Source: Lachnospiraceae bacterium (lineage in GTDB: Bacteria; Bacillota; Clostridia; Lachnospirales; Lachnospiraceae). Taken from it: a stretch of 33,845 nucleotides of DNA. The number at the start of each line of letters is the position of its first letter. Positions within the stretch are counted from its first letter, which is position 1. Positions 15,952-24,446 of the stretch are shown in pieces. The stretch covers positions 1-33,845 of the forward strand of contig JAFYEL010000005.1 in NCBI GenBank assembly GCA_017544285.1, written 5' to 3'. Made by a program: the position numbers and the translations under genes. The notes beneath the pieces are model-generated. The model saw nothing but the letters and a program-made list of their open reading frames with translations. It did no database searches and was not told where the DNA came from.

Positions 15952-17160
15952 ATGTTAGTGGTTAAAAAATTCGGCGGCACATCGGTCGCCGACAAGGAAC
16001 GGATCTTCAATGTAGCAAGAAGGATCGAGAAATCCTACAAGGCCGGAGACGACGTGGTGGTGGTTCTCTCGGCAATGGGAAAGATGACGGACGTCCTCAT
16101 CGATCAGGCGAAGGACATCAATCCCAATCCTTCAAAGAGAGAGCTGGATATGCTTCTGGTCACCGGAGAGCAGACCTCGGTAGCACTGATGTCCATGGCA
16201 CTTTCGGTGCTGGGCGTGCCCTCCATATCACTGAATGCATTCCAGGTTGCAATGCACACCACCAGCAGCTACGGAAACGCAAGACTTAAGAGGATAGACT
16301 CCGAGCGTATCAGGCATGAGCTGGATCAGAAAAAGGTTGTGGTCATCACCGGATTCCAGGGAGTCAACAAATACGATGACTTCACTACCCTGGGCCGCGG
16401 CGGTTCGGACACCACGGCAGTTGCCCTGGCAGCTTCCCTTCACGCCGACAAATGCGAGATCTACACCGATGTGGAAGGCGTTTACACCGCTGATCCCAGA
16501 GTGGTCAAGAAGGCCAGAAAGATGAAGGAGATCACCTACGACGAGATGCTGGATCTGGCATCCCTGGGTGCGGGAGTCCTTCACAACCGTTCGGTTGAAA
16601 TGGCAAAGAAATACAATGTGCAGCTTGTGGTGCGTTCATCCCTGAATGAAGAAGAGGGAACCATAGTAAAGGAGAAAGTAAAAGTGGAAAGAATGCTGGT
16701 TAGCGGTGTTGCCGCAGATAAGAATGTTACAAGAATTTCCGTTATCGGTCTCGAGGACAGGCCCGGTGTGGCTTTCAGGGTTTTCGATCTGCTGGCAAAG
16801 GCAAACATCAATGTGGATATGATCCTTCAGTCCATAGGCCGCGAGGGAAGAAAGGATATCTCCTTTACCGTGACCGAGGATATGGCAGATGAGGCTCTTG
16901 AGCTTCTTGAGAACAGCAAGGAGCGTCTGGATTATCAGAAGCTCGATCATCGCACCAATGTGGCAAAGGTTTCCGTTGTGGGCGCCGGCATGATGAGCAA
17001 CCCCGGTGTTGCCGCAAGGATGTTTGAGTGCATGTACAACTCCAACATAAACATCAACATGATATCCACCTCAGAGATCCGCGTAACCGTTCTCATCGAT
17101 GAGAAGGATACCGAGAAGGCTATGAATGCGGCTCACGATGCATTCGGTCTTGAGGATTGA
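15952..17160 (+). CDS. lysC: Aspartate kinase
   Basis: Phosphorylates aspartate, the first step of the lysine/threonine/methionine pathway. The 402-residue protein has the kinase motifs VVKKFGGTSVADKE at the start, FQGVNKYDDFTTLGRGGSDT (residues ~135-155) and YTDVEGVYTADPRVV. Two ACT domains follow (ISVIGLEDRPGVAFRVFDLL, then VSVVGAGMMSNPGVAARMFE). This layout is that of the single-function, feedback-inhibited LysC. The second ACT domain begins with a possible internal start region, but no separate beta-subunit start with a clear ribosome binding site was seen. It is the last gene of the ACT-hom-apgM-lysC operon, and no terminator was seen directly behind it. Confidence 0.97.
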   Translation: MLVVKKFGGTSVADKERIFNVARRIEKSYKAGDDVVVVLSAMGKMTDVLIDQAKDINPNPSKRELDMLLVTGEQTSVALMSMALSVLGVPSISLNAFQVAMHTTSSYGNARLKRIDSERIRHELDQKKVVVITGFQGVNKYDDFTTLGRGGSDTTAVALAASLHADKCEIYTDVEGVYTADPRVVKKARKMKEITYDEMLDLASLGAGVLHNRSVEMAKKYNVQLVVRSSLNEEEGTIVKEKVKVERMLVSGVAADKNVTRISVIGLEDRPGVAFRVFDLLAKANINVDMILQSIGREGRKDISFTVTEDMADEALELLENSKERLDYQKLDHRTNVAKVSVVGAGMMSNPGVAARMFECMYNSNININMISTSEIRVTVLIDEKDTEKAMNAAHDAFGLED

Positions 17161-17163
17161 TAC

Positions 17164-17193
17164 TTGAATTTATCAGATCGTCTGTGATATCAT
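17164..17193 (+). promoter_or_regulatory. Promoter for the small HExxH protein gene
   Basis: TTGAAT (17164-17169), 18 bases and TATCAT (17188-17193), just behind lysC. This suggests the small HExxH gene is transcribed separately from the amino-acid operon. Confidence 0.45.
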
Positions 17194-17258
17194 AACTATG
17201 TCTACCCATTCACAAGGATGTGTGGCCGGTTCTTTTTCCGGCAGACAGGGAGGTATGT

Positions 17259-17843
17259 ATGAGGATAGGAGCAGTGCCGGGGATCAACCCGGATTACAGG
17301 ATTTCAATGCCCTCTGACTGGCTCATATCAAACGGTGCATCAAGGGCAGGGACAAAAGCAGACGAAGATGCTTCGCGCCTGGGAGTGACCGGCGTAAAGG
17401 CCGGCTCGGAGGACGAGGGGGAAAAGGTCGGAAAGATCGAAAAGAACCCCGGAGAATCCACCAAGGTCACACCGGGCCGCAAGTCATCACCCGCAGAGTG
17501 CGAGACCTGCAGAGAGCGTAAGTACCAGGACGGCTCGGATGAAATGGTCTCCTTTAAATCTGCGGCCCATATTTCACCTGAGGCATCTGCCTCAAGGGTG
17601 AGAGCTCACGAGCAGGAGCACGTGAACAACGCATACAAAAAAGCCGCAAAGATGGGCGGAAAGGTTCTTCAGGCCAGCGTCTCCATAAAGACCGCCATCT
17701 GTCCGGAGTGTGGACGCAGCTACGTCGAGGGCGGAGTCACCCACACCCAGATAGCTTATAAAGAGGAATCGCCCTACGAAAAAGAGCGCAAGGGGCTTGA
17801 CGCGCAGGCACTTGCGGGCAGCAATTTCAGCGCAGATGTTTAA
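17259..17843 (+). CDS. Small putative zinc metalloprotease-like protein (SprA-related, HExxH)
   Basis: A 194-residue protein with H117-EQE-H121 in VRAHEQEHVNNAY, an HExxH zinc-peptidase motif as in the SprA-related/'CJM1_0395' group. It has two CxxC pairs, C81-ET-C84 and C148-PE-C151-G, which could form a zinc ribbon flanking the motif. The first ~75 residues are polar and probably disordered, and no signal peptide or membrane span is seen. The start at 17259 follows CAGGGAGGTATGT; an earlier in-frame ATG at 17220 lacks a site. A strong terminator follows 8 bases behind the stop. Substrate and role are unknown; the family assignment is by motif only. Confidence 0.65.
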   Translation: MRIGAVPGINPDYRISMPSDWLISNGASRAGTKADEDASRLGVTGVKAGSEDEGEKVGKIEKNPGESTKVTPGRKSSPAECETCRERKYQDGSDEMVSFKSAAHISPEASASRVRAHEQEHVNNAYKKAAKMGGKVLQASVSIKTAICPECGRSYVEGGVTHTQIAYKEESPYEKERKGLDAQALAGSNFSADV

Positions 17844-17846
17844 AAC

Positions 17847-17878
17847 AAAACCGGGATCCGAAGGGATCCCGGTTTTTT
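17847..17878. terminator. Bidirectional intrinsic terminator
   Basis: CCGGGATCC (17851-17859), loop GAAG, GGATCCCGG (17864-17872), with AAAA before and TTTTTT after. It serves the rightward HExxH gene and probably also the leftward acyl-CoA ligase gene. Confidence 0.92.
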
Positions 17879-17910
17879 CGATTCGTCATGAATTCATTTT
17901 TCGGACCATA

Positions 17911-19545
17911 TTATGAATTGTTCTCGTCCTCGATGAGGGTGAGACTTCCGTATTTCTTTCTGAGAGCGGGCTTTTCAATCTTGCCCGTGCCGTTTCTGGG
18001 AACATCCGCAAAGATGATGGTCCTGGGTCTCTTGTATCTGGGAAGATCCATGCAGAATCTGTTTATCTCTTCCTCGGTACACTCCATACCTGCCTTGACC
18101 TGGATGATGGCTGCCGCGATCTCGCCAAGACGCTTATCGGGAAGTCCGATGACTGCCACGTCGTGAACCTTGGGCATTGCGGAAAGGAAGGCCTCGATCT
18201 GTACGGGATAGAGGTTTTCGCCGCCGCTTATGATGACGTCCTTCTTTCTGTCTACCAGATAAATGAATCCGTCCTCATCCTGCTTTGCCATATCTCCGGT
18301 GTGGAGCCAGCCGTTTTCCAGAACCTCTGCGGTGGCATCGGGATCCTTGTAGTAGCCTACCATGACGCCGGGACCCTTTACGCAAAGCTCTCCGACATTT
18401 CCCTGCTCAACTTCATTTCCCTGCTCATCTACTATCTTTGTCTTCCAGCCAAAGCCGGGAACGCCGATGGCACCCACCTTGTGGATGTTTTCCAATCCGA
18501 GGTGTACGCAGCCGGGGCCGGTAGACTCCGACAGACCGTAGTTGGTGTCGTACTTGTGATTGGGGAAGTACTCAAGCCAGTGCCTGATAAGACTGGGGGG
18601 CACGGGCTGTGCACCTATATGCATGAGACGCCACTGTGAGGTGCGGTAATTTTCGAGCTTGATCTCTCCGTTGTCGAGAGCTACCAGGATATCCTGTGCC
18701 CAGGGTACAAGGAGCCAGACTATGGTACATCCCTCGTTGGAAACCGCGGACAAGATGGACTTGGGATTTGTTCCCTTAAGGAGAACGGCGCGGCTTCCGG
18801 TGTAAAGAGAACCGAACCAGTGCATCTTTGCTCCGGTGTGATAGAGGGGAGGGATGCATAGGAATACGTCGTCCTTGGTAGTTTCGTGATGGGTGGCCTC
18901 CATCTGAGCCGACTGCGAAAGAGCCTGATGGGTCAGAAGTATGGCCTTGGGGAATCCGGTGGTTCCGGAGGAATAATAGATGGCGGCTATATCGCTCTCC
19001 TGGATAAGGATCTTGGGAGCGGTGCTCTCGCAGTTGCTGACCATCTTGAAATAGTCATCCGCATATGCGGGACAGGAATCTCCCACATAGAACAGAAGAT
19101 GATTCTTTGAAAGTGAGCCGGAGATATCCTCGATACGTCCGATAAACTCGGGGCCGTAGAAGAGCACATCGGCATCGGCTTTTTTGATACAGTATGCTAT
19201 CTCATCGGCAGTGTATCTGAAATTAAGCGGAACGGCTATGGCGCCGGCCTTGAGGATTCCGAAGTAAATGGGAAGCCACTCCAGGCAGTTCATCAGGAGG
19301 ATGGCTACCTTCTGTCCGGCGCAGATACCCCGGGACATGAGAAGGTTTGAAACCCTGTTGGCCTTTTCGTCAAAGACTCTCCAGGTTATCTGACGGCGGT
19401 AATAGGTATTTCCCGAGGGCTGGATGAGCTCGTATTCCTTCCAGGTTACGCGCTGTAGTTCGGTTATCTCGGGGTTGATCTCTACGAGAGCTACCTCATC
19501 TCCGTAGAGTTTACTGTTTCTTTCCAGCAGATCTGTGATGGGCAT
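17911..19545 (-). CDS. AMP-forming acyl-CoA synthetase/acid-CoA ligase
   Basis: Activates a carboxylic acid to its CoA thioester through an acyl-adenylate. The 544-residue ANL-superfamily protein has the P-loop-like motif YYSSGTTGFPKAIL (about 190-203), YGLSESTGPG, GWLHTGDMAKQDEDGF, the hinge DRKKDVIISGGENLYP, and the C-terminal lysine motif RNGTGKIEKPALRKK. The start is set by GGAGATATACA before ATG 19545. It is divergent from iorAB, whose product makes arylacetyl-CoA, so an arylacetate or medium/long-chain fatty acid substrate is plausible. Sequence alone cannot fix the substrate. A short insertion near residues 38-48 (YELIQPSGNTY) precedes the usual ITWRVFDEKANR. Confidence 0.88.
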   Translation of the reverse strand: MPITDLLERNSKLYGDEVALVEINPEITELQRVTWKEYELIQPSGNTYYRRQITWRVFDEKANRVSNLLMSRGICAGQKVAILLMNCLEWLPIYFGILKAGAIAVPLNFRYTADEIAYCIKKADADVLFYGPEFIGRIEDISGSLSKNHLLFYVGDSCPAYADDYFKMVSNCESTAPKILIQESDIAAIYYSSGTTGFPKAILLTHQALSQSAQMEATHHETTKDDVFLCIPPLYHTGAKMHWFGSLYTGSRAVLLKGTNPKSILSAVSNEGCTIVWLLVPWAQDILVALDNGEIKLENYRTSQWRLMHIGAQPVPPSLIRHWLEYFPNHKYDTNYGLSESTGPGCVHLGLENIHKVGAIGVPGFGWKTKIVDEQGNEVEQGNVGELCVKGPGVMVGYYKDPDATAEVLENGWLHTGDMAKQDEDGFIYLVDRKKDVIISGGENLYPVQIEAFLSAMPKVHDVAVIGLPDKRLGEIAAAIIQVKAGMECTEEEINRFCMDLPRYKRPRTIIFADVPRNGTGKIEKPALRKKYGSLTLIEDENNS

Positions 19546-19620
19546 TGTATATCTCCTTAATCGTTACTTGTTTTTAAACTGCTTCAGGCTGCCTTTGCCC
19601 GAAGACACAACACAATAAAA

Positions 19621-19649
19621 AGTATACATCTTTTGGACCCAAGATGCAA
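19621..19649 (-). promoter_or_regulatory. Promoter for the acyl-CoA ligase
   Basis: On the minus strand TTGCAT (19649-19644), 17 bases and TATACT (19626-19621). The -10 box is good and the -35 box poor. It lies back to back with the iorA promoter. Confidence 0.45.
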
Positions 19650-19666
19650 AAGGAATTGATTTCTCA

Positions 19667-19695
19667 TTGTAAGAACCGTTGAATTTTGGTACAAT
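19667..19695 (+). promoter_or_regulatory. Promoter for iorAB
   Basis: TTGTAA (19667-19672), 17 bases and TACAAT (19690-19695). An overlapping second candidate, TTGAAT (19679-19684) with TATGCT (19702-19707), has the same spacing. Confidence 0.5.
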
Positions 19696-19734
19696 ACTGT
19701 TTATGCTTTACGACTTAAGAGAGGTATTTTGCTT

Positions 19735-21477
19735 ATGAAAGAACTGATGCTTGGCAACAAAGCGGTTGCCAGAGGTCTGTACGAAGCAGGTGTCTGCTTT
19801 GTATCAAGCTATCCCGGTACTCCCAGCACGGAGATCACCGAGGAGGCCGTTAAATACGATGAGATCTACTGTGAGTGGGCTCCCAATGAAAAGGTGGCTC
19901 TCGAGGCAGCCTTCGGTGCTTCCCTGGCGGGACTCAGGTCCTTCTCCGGAATGAAGCACGTTGGCCTCAATGTGGCGGCAGATCCCCTTTACACCATGTC
20001 CTATACCGGAGTGAACGCGGGTCTTGTAATCGGTGTTGCCGACGATGCGGGCATGCACTCCTCACAGAATGAGCAGGATTCAAGGCGTCACGCCATCGGA
20101 GCCAAGGTTCCCATGCTTGAACCCTCGGATTCCGCCGAGGCCCTTGAGTTTGCAAAGCTTGCCTATGAGCTCTCGGAAGAGTACGACACTCCCGTGCTTC
20201 TCAAGATGTGCACCAGAGTTGCCCATTCCCAGTCGGTAGTCGAGCGTTCCGACCGCAGTGAGCACAAAAAAGAGTACAAAAAGGATCCCGGGAAATATTC
20301 CATGTCTCCCGCCAATGCCATAAGGCGTCATCCTATCATAGAGGAGAGGATGAGAAAGCTGGCACAGTATGCGGAGACAGCCCCTGTCAACAGGGTGGAA
20401 TACTCCGACGACACATCACTGGGAATTATCACCTCCAGCACCTCATATCAGTATGTAAAAGAGGTCTTCGGTGATTCGGTATGCGTGCTGAAGCTGGGCA
20501 TGGCTTACCCTCTTCCCGAGAACCTTATCAAAACCTTTGCATCAAAGGTGGACAGGCTCGTGGTTGTTGAAGAACTTGAGCCCATCATCGAAGATTTCTG
20601 CAAGGGACTGGGGCTTGAGGTTTCCGGAAAGGATATCTTCCCCATCTGCGGAGAGTTCTCACAGGGACTTGTGGCACAGACCCTCGGAAAGGAAGTCGCA
20701 GAGGGCCCTTCACTGGAGGTTGAGATCCCCGGACGTCCTCCCATCATGTGTGCGGGCTGTCCTCACAGGGGACTGTTCTTCTCCCTCAAGAAAAAGGACT
20801 GCACCGTTATCGGAGATATAGGCTGTTATACACTTGGAGGCGCGCCGCCGCTGGGCATGATGGACATGACCCTCTGCATGGGCGCATCCGTAAGTGCCAT
20901 CCACGGCTTTAACAGAGCCCGTGAACTCAAGGGTACCGAGGAAGAGAAGAAAAAGAATGTTGTGGCTGTCATCGGAGATTCCACCTTTATGCACTCCGGT
21001 ATGACAGGCCTGGCAAATATCGCATACAACATGACCGATTCCACGGTGATCATACTTGATAACTCCATCACCGGCATGACAGGTCATCAGCAGAATCCCA
21101 CCACGGGATACAACATCAAGGGCGACCCCGCCGGAAAGATAGACCTTGAAGCACTCTGCCGTGCAATGGGCTTTAACCGGGTTACGGTGGTTGATCCTTA
21201 CGATCTTGCTGCAGTGGAAAAGGCGCTTGACGCGGAGCTTTCGGCAAAGGAGCCCTCAGTCATCATATCCAGAAGGCCCTGCGCTCTGCTTAAGTACGTT
21301 AAGCACGATCCGCCCCTTTCGGTATCCGCCGACAAGTGCAAGAGCTGCAAGAGCTGCATGAAGATCGGATGCCCTGCCATCTCCATGAAAGAGGGAAAGG
21401 CAGTGATTGACAGGACACAGTGTACGGGCTGCAAGGTATGCAAACAGCTCTGCCCGTTTGATGCGATTGAAGGTTGA
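19735..21477 (+). CDS. iorA: Indolepyruvate ferredoxin oxidoreductase, alpha subunit
   Basis: Large subunit of the thiamine-diphosphate enzyme that oxidises aryl pyruvates (from Trp, Phe, Tyr) to aryl-acetyl-CoA with ferredoxin as acceptor. About 580 residues. The N-terminal part has SSYPGTPSTEI and EWAPNEKVALEAAFGASLAG; the TPP-binding part has GDIGCYTLGG, VIGDSTFMHSG and ILDNSITGMTG. The C-terminus carries a ferredoxin-like domain with two [4Fe-4S] motifs (CKSCKSCMKIGCP and CTGCKVCKQLCP). The frame also offers TTG 19729; ATG 19735 gives the usual start MKELMLGNKAVA with GAGAGG about ten bases upstream. iorB follows. The assignment is firm; the preferred aryl pyruvate is not known. Confidence 0.95.
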   Translation: MKELMLGNKAVARGLYEAGVCFVSSYPGTPSTEITEEAVKYDEIYCEWAPNEKVALEAAFGASLAGLRSFSGMKHVGLNVAADPLYTMSYTGVNAGLVIGVADDAGMHSSQNEQDSRRHAIGAKVPMLEPSDSAEALEFAKLAYELSEEYDTPVLLKMCTRVAHSQSVVERSDRSEHKKEYKKDPGKYSMSPANAIRRHPIIEERMRKLAQYAETAPVNRVEYSDDTSLGIITSSTSYQYVKEVFGDSVCVLKLGMAYPLPENLIKTFASKVDRLVVVEELEPIIEDFCKGLGLEVSGKDIFPICGEFSQGLVAQTLGKEVAEGPSLEVEIPGRPPIMCAGCPHRGLFFSLKKKDCTVIGDIGCYTLGGAPPLGMMDMTLCMGASVSAIHGFNRARELKGTEEEKKKNVVAVIGDSTFMHSGMTGLANIAYNMTDSTVIILDNSITGMTGHQQNPTTGYNIKGDPAGKIDLEALCRAMGFNRVTVVDPYDLAAVEKALDAELSAKEPSVIISRRPCALLKYVKHDPPLSVSADKCKSCKSCMKIGCPAISMKEGKAVIDRTQCTGCKVCKQLCPFDAIEG

Positions 21478-21485
21478 GGTGCGGT

Positions 21486-22058
21486 ATGCAGACTAAGAAT
21501 ATTATGATAGTAGGAGTGGGCGGTCAGGGAAGCCTGCTCGCCAGCAAGCTTTTGGGACACCTGCTGCTCACAAAGGGATATGACGTAAAGGTTTCCGAGG
21601 TTCACGGAATGTCCCAGAGAGGCGGTTCCGTGGTAACCTATGTGCGCTACGGCGACAAGGTAGCCTCCCCCATCATTGACAAGGGCGAGGCGGACTTTAT
21701 CGTTTCCTTTGAGCCCCTTGAGGCAGCCAGATGGCTTTCCTATCTGAAAAAAGACGGTCAGATAGTGACCAATATCCACGGTATCGATCCCATGCCGGTA
21801 ATAACCGGAGCGGCCGAATATCCCGAGAACATAGTGGACAGGATAAAGGAAAAGGGTGTGAAAACAGACGCACTGGACTGCCTTGAGATAGCACAGGAGG
21901 CAGGATCGGCCAAGGCTGTAAACGTGGTGCTCCTTGGCAGGCTGTCACATTATTTTGACTTTGAGGAAAGTGAGTGGATGGAGGCGCTTGAAGCCTGCGT
22001 TCCCGCGAAATTCCTTGAGATGAATAAAAAAGCCTTTGAAATGGGAGCTAAAGCTTAA
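21486..22058 (+). CDS. iorB: Indolepyruvate ferredoxin oxidoreductase, beta subunit
   Basis: The 190-residue gamma/beta-type partner of IorA, of the pyruvate ferredoxin oxidoreductase gamma family. Motifs: NIMIVGVGGQGSLLASKLLG at the start, KVSEVHGMSQRGGSVVTYVR and VSFEPLEAARWLSYLKK. Start ATG 21486 follows GAGGTGCGGT eight bases after the iorA stop; an in-frame TTG at 21474 inside iorA is less likely. The 3' end overlaps the convergent amidohydrolase gene by 11 bases, so no terminator lies between the two opposing genes. Confidence 0.94.
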   Translation: MQTKNIMIVGVGGQGSLLASKLLGHLLLTKGYDVKVSEVHGMSQRGGSVVTYVRYGDKVASPIIDKGEADFIVSFEPLEAARWLSYLKKDGQIVTNIHGIDPMPVITGAAEYPENIVDRIKEKGVKTDALDCLEIAQEAGSAKAVNVVLLGRLSHYFDFEESEWMEALEACVPAKFLEMNKKAFEMGAKA

Positions 22059-22917
22059 GCAGCTTTTCGGCGTTTTTGCCCAGGATGAGCTCCAGATCAT
22101 CGGAACCTATAGGGAGAGCCTTGAGAAAATCGAGGCTCTCTTTTGCGTCCGTCCAGGGGGAGTCCGACGCAAATACCATGCGCTCCGGGCCGAAGGCATT
22201 ATATATCTTCATGAAGCCTTTGGCATCAAGGAGGGGGAGCTGGTCATCCCTGAGGGTATCATCACCGGGGCGCCTGTAAAGCGTGCCGACGGAGGTTGAA
22301 GTGTCGATCATGACGCCCGTGTCCTCAAGGACATCCGGAACTCTCTCCCAGCATCCCCAGCCGCCCATGTGAGCGGCGATGAACTGATAGTCACCGTCTT
22401 TTTGGGGTTTGCCGGCCTGCAGGACCACACTGCGGATCATTTCCGGATTGGCGCATACCCTTCCGGGAAATCCCATATCCTGACCCGCGTGGGCCAGGAC
22501 TATAAGCCCCAGCTCGGCGCAGAGGCTTACAATTCGCAGGTTGCGGATGTCATCAAAGGGGGCGACCTGGAAAAACGAGTGGAGCTTTATACCGCGAAAA
22601 CCCATGGAGAGAACCCGCTTCAACTCTTTTTTGGGATCGGGATGATCGGGGTGTATGCAGGCAAAGGACATGAGGGGGCCGCCGTCGTTGTAGGTTGCTG
22701 CCCGGTCATTGATCCTTTCCACCTTGGCGGGATCCGTGGCGATGGGCATGATGACGGACAGGTCGATGCCTGCCTCCTTGTCTATCCTGAGCAGGCTCCT
22801 TGCGGTGCCGTCGGAAAATGCCTTTGTATGGGTCTCGCCGCTGAGCTTGTCTATGGTTTTGGCTGCTATACTGTCGGGAAAGCAGTGGGTGTGAAAATCT
22901 ATTACCATGAGAGACAT
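22048..22917 (-). CDS. Amidohydrolase family protein (TIM-barrel, amidohydrolase 2 type)
   Basis: A 289-residue metal-dependent hydrolase or decarboxylase of the ACMSD-like amidohydrolase 2 family. Metal-binding motifs: H9-T-H11 in VIDFHTHCFPD, HAGQD, AAHMGGWGCWE, and the aspartate in FASDSPWTD near the end. The in-frame ATG at 22944 is less likely than ATG 22917, which has GGGAG six bases ahead. It converges on iorB and overlaps its 3' end. The substrate is unknown; a role with the nearby aryl-acid genes is possible but only by position. Confidence 0.82.
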   Translation of the reverse strand: MSLMVIDFHTHCFPDSIAAKTIDKLSGETHTKAFSDGTARSLLRIDKEAGIDLSVIMPIATDPAKVERINDRAATYNDGGPLMSFACIHPDHPDPKKELKRVLSMGFRGIKLHSFFQVAPFDDIRNLRIVSLCAELGLIVLAHAGQDMGFPGRVCANPEMIRSVVLQAGKPQKDGDYQFIAAHMGGWGCWERVPDVLEDTGVMIDTSTSVGTLYRRPGDDTLRDDQLPLLDAKGFMKIYNAFGPERMVFASDSPWTDAKESLDFLKALPIGSDDLELILGKNAEKLLKL

Positions 22918-22955
22918 TTTATGCTCCCGCAGACCTGGGGTCAATACAAAATTTC

Positions 22956-22984
22956 TTGATATGTCAGGGAAAATTTAGTAAAAT
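22956..22984 (+). promoter_or_regulatory. Promoter for the chemoreceptor operon
   Basis: TTGATA (22956-22961), 17 bases and TAAAAT (22979-22984), 26 bases before the chemoreceptor ATG. It is a sigma-70-like promoter; no sigma-28 flagellar promoter (TAAA-N15-GCCGATAA) was seen. Confidence 0.65.
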
Positions 22985-23010
22985 TTAATATTGAGGGAAA
23001 GGAGAAGGCT

Positions 23011-24438
23011 ATGTTTTTTTCAGACAAAAAACAGCTGGAGCTTGAGCTCCGGCAAAAGGATTCCGACACCGAGCGTCTGCTCGAATGTATGGAACGAATT
23101 ATAAAGGGGGACTACAGTCCCGTGGATGAAGAGGGATTTTTCGACAAGTCCCTGGTTCAGCGATACAACGAAATGCTGGACGCATCCATGGACAGGAACA
23201 ACCGTATGGTCATGCGCTTAAACGATGCCATGAACCGTATAGGCGACAGTGAACTTGTAAAGAACATGCTTGAGGAAGTGGATTCCCAGACCACATCCAT
23301 CAACGACATGAGGGCGGCCAGCGAGGGATTGGGCAGCTCCATATCAAACATCCAGGAGTCGGCCGAAAATATCAGGGAGAGTTCCCATCAGGTCATCAGC
23401 TCCTCAAGGGGCTGCATGGAAAAGATGAGCGAGTGTCTCCACCTGGTAGATGAGGGTGCCAGATCCATCGGCTCCATATCACAGGAAATGGCCGGCTTTG
23501 CGGACAAAGCCCAAAAGATAAACGAGATCATAGACCAGGTCCGCGATCTGGCCGAGGACAGCTCCCTGCTGGGACTCAACGCATCCATCGAGGCGGCCCG
23601 AGCCGGCGAGGTGGGCCGTGGCTTCGCAGTGGTGGCCGAGCAGGTAAACCAGCTCTCACACAACACCACGGAGTGCGCCGACGATGTTGTTAAATACGTG
23701 GGCGAGCTTATGGACGGCATCAATGCACTTGTGGAGTCCGTTAATGTCACCATGCAGAGTCTTAACCGCGGTAACGAGAGCGTTCACGAGTCCATTCAGG
23801 TGATGGAGGGCATGAACGATCAGCTCGAGCAGATAAACACCGACATCGATCTTATAAACGATGAGATAAACAACCAGTCAAACGTTACCGAGAGCTTTGT
23901 CTCCGACATATCCGCCATCGCGGACAGCTACCAGACCCTTTCCAGAGAGTGCCTGGGCATCGGAGAACGGTTCTATCGCATCTCCAGGGATATCGACAGT
24001 GCCAGGGGCGAAATGTTCCGCAAGAACTCAAGGCCCACACTGTTGGATACCATCAAGATCTATGAGATCGACCATCTGATCTTCACCTGGCGGGTTTACA
24101 ACCATATCGCAGGCTTTGAGAAGCTCCGCCTGGACCAGCTGAACAATCCCAAGGGCTGCAAGGTCGGAAAATGGTTCGGTGAGCAGAAAGATCCCGTCAT
24201 CACCGGCGCCGACGGTTTCAGAAGAGCCTATGACGCTCACGCAAGGCTTCACTCCAGAGCCGTATCGTCCTGGGAAGCAGCACAGCGCGGCGACAGAGAG
24301 AAGGCCATGAGTTATTTCTACGAAGCTCTTGCTGAGTTCGGCAATTTCAGGAACAGTATGGAGACTCTGGCCAATTCCTTGAAGCGCAAGGGCTTCAGGG
24401 AAGAGACTCCAGTCTGGGTGTTCAAGCCGTCTAAATAG
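23011..24438 (+). CDS. Soluble methyl-accepting chemotaxis protein with C-terminal CZB zinc domain
   Basis: A 475-residue cytosolic chemoreceptor with no membrane span. The N-terminal ~70 residues contain a heptad-like helix. The conserved signalling hairpin is IDQVRDLAEDSSLLGLNASI, then EAARAGEVGRGFAVVAEQVN (about 172-211), which docks CheA/CheW. The C-terminus is a chemoreceptor zinc-binding domain with H355, C383 (GCKVGKWFG), H410 and H414, spaced as in DgcZ-type CZB domains. Such domains sense zinc or oxidants such as hypochlorous acid. The start follows AAAGGAGAAGGCT. It leads an operon, with kdgK-like following by eight bases, so receptor and metabolic genes are made together. The organism is probably motile or uses the che system otherwise. 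Confidence 0.92.
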   Translation: MFFSDKKQLELELRQKDSDTERLLECMERIIKGDYSPVDEEGFFDKSLVQRYNEMLDASMDRNNRMVMRLNDAMNRIGDSELVKNMLEEVDSQTTSINDMRAASEGLGSSISNIQESAENIRESSHQVISSSRGCMEKMSECLHLVDEGARSIGSISQEMAGFADKAQKINEIIDQVRDLAEDSSLLGLNASIEAARAGEVGRGFAVVAEQVNQLSHNTTECADDVVKYVGELMDGINALVESVNVTMQSLNRGNESVHESIQVMEGMNDQLEQINTDIDLINDEINNQSNVTESFVSDISAIADSYQTLSRECLGIGERFYRISRDIDSARGEMFRKNSRPTLLDTIKIYEIDHLIFTWRVYNHIAGFEKLRLDQLNNPKGCKVGKWFGEQKDPVITGADGFRRAYDAHARLHSRAVSSWEAAQRGDREKAMSYFYEALAEFGNFRNSMETLANSLKRKGFREETPVWVFKPSK

Positions 24439-24446
24439 GAGTTTTC

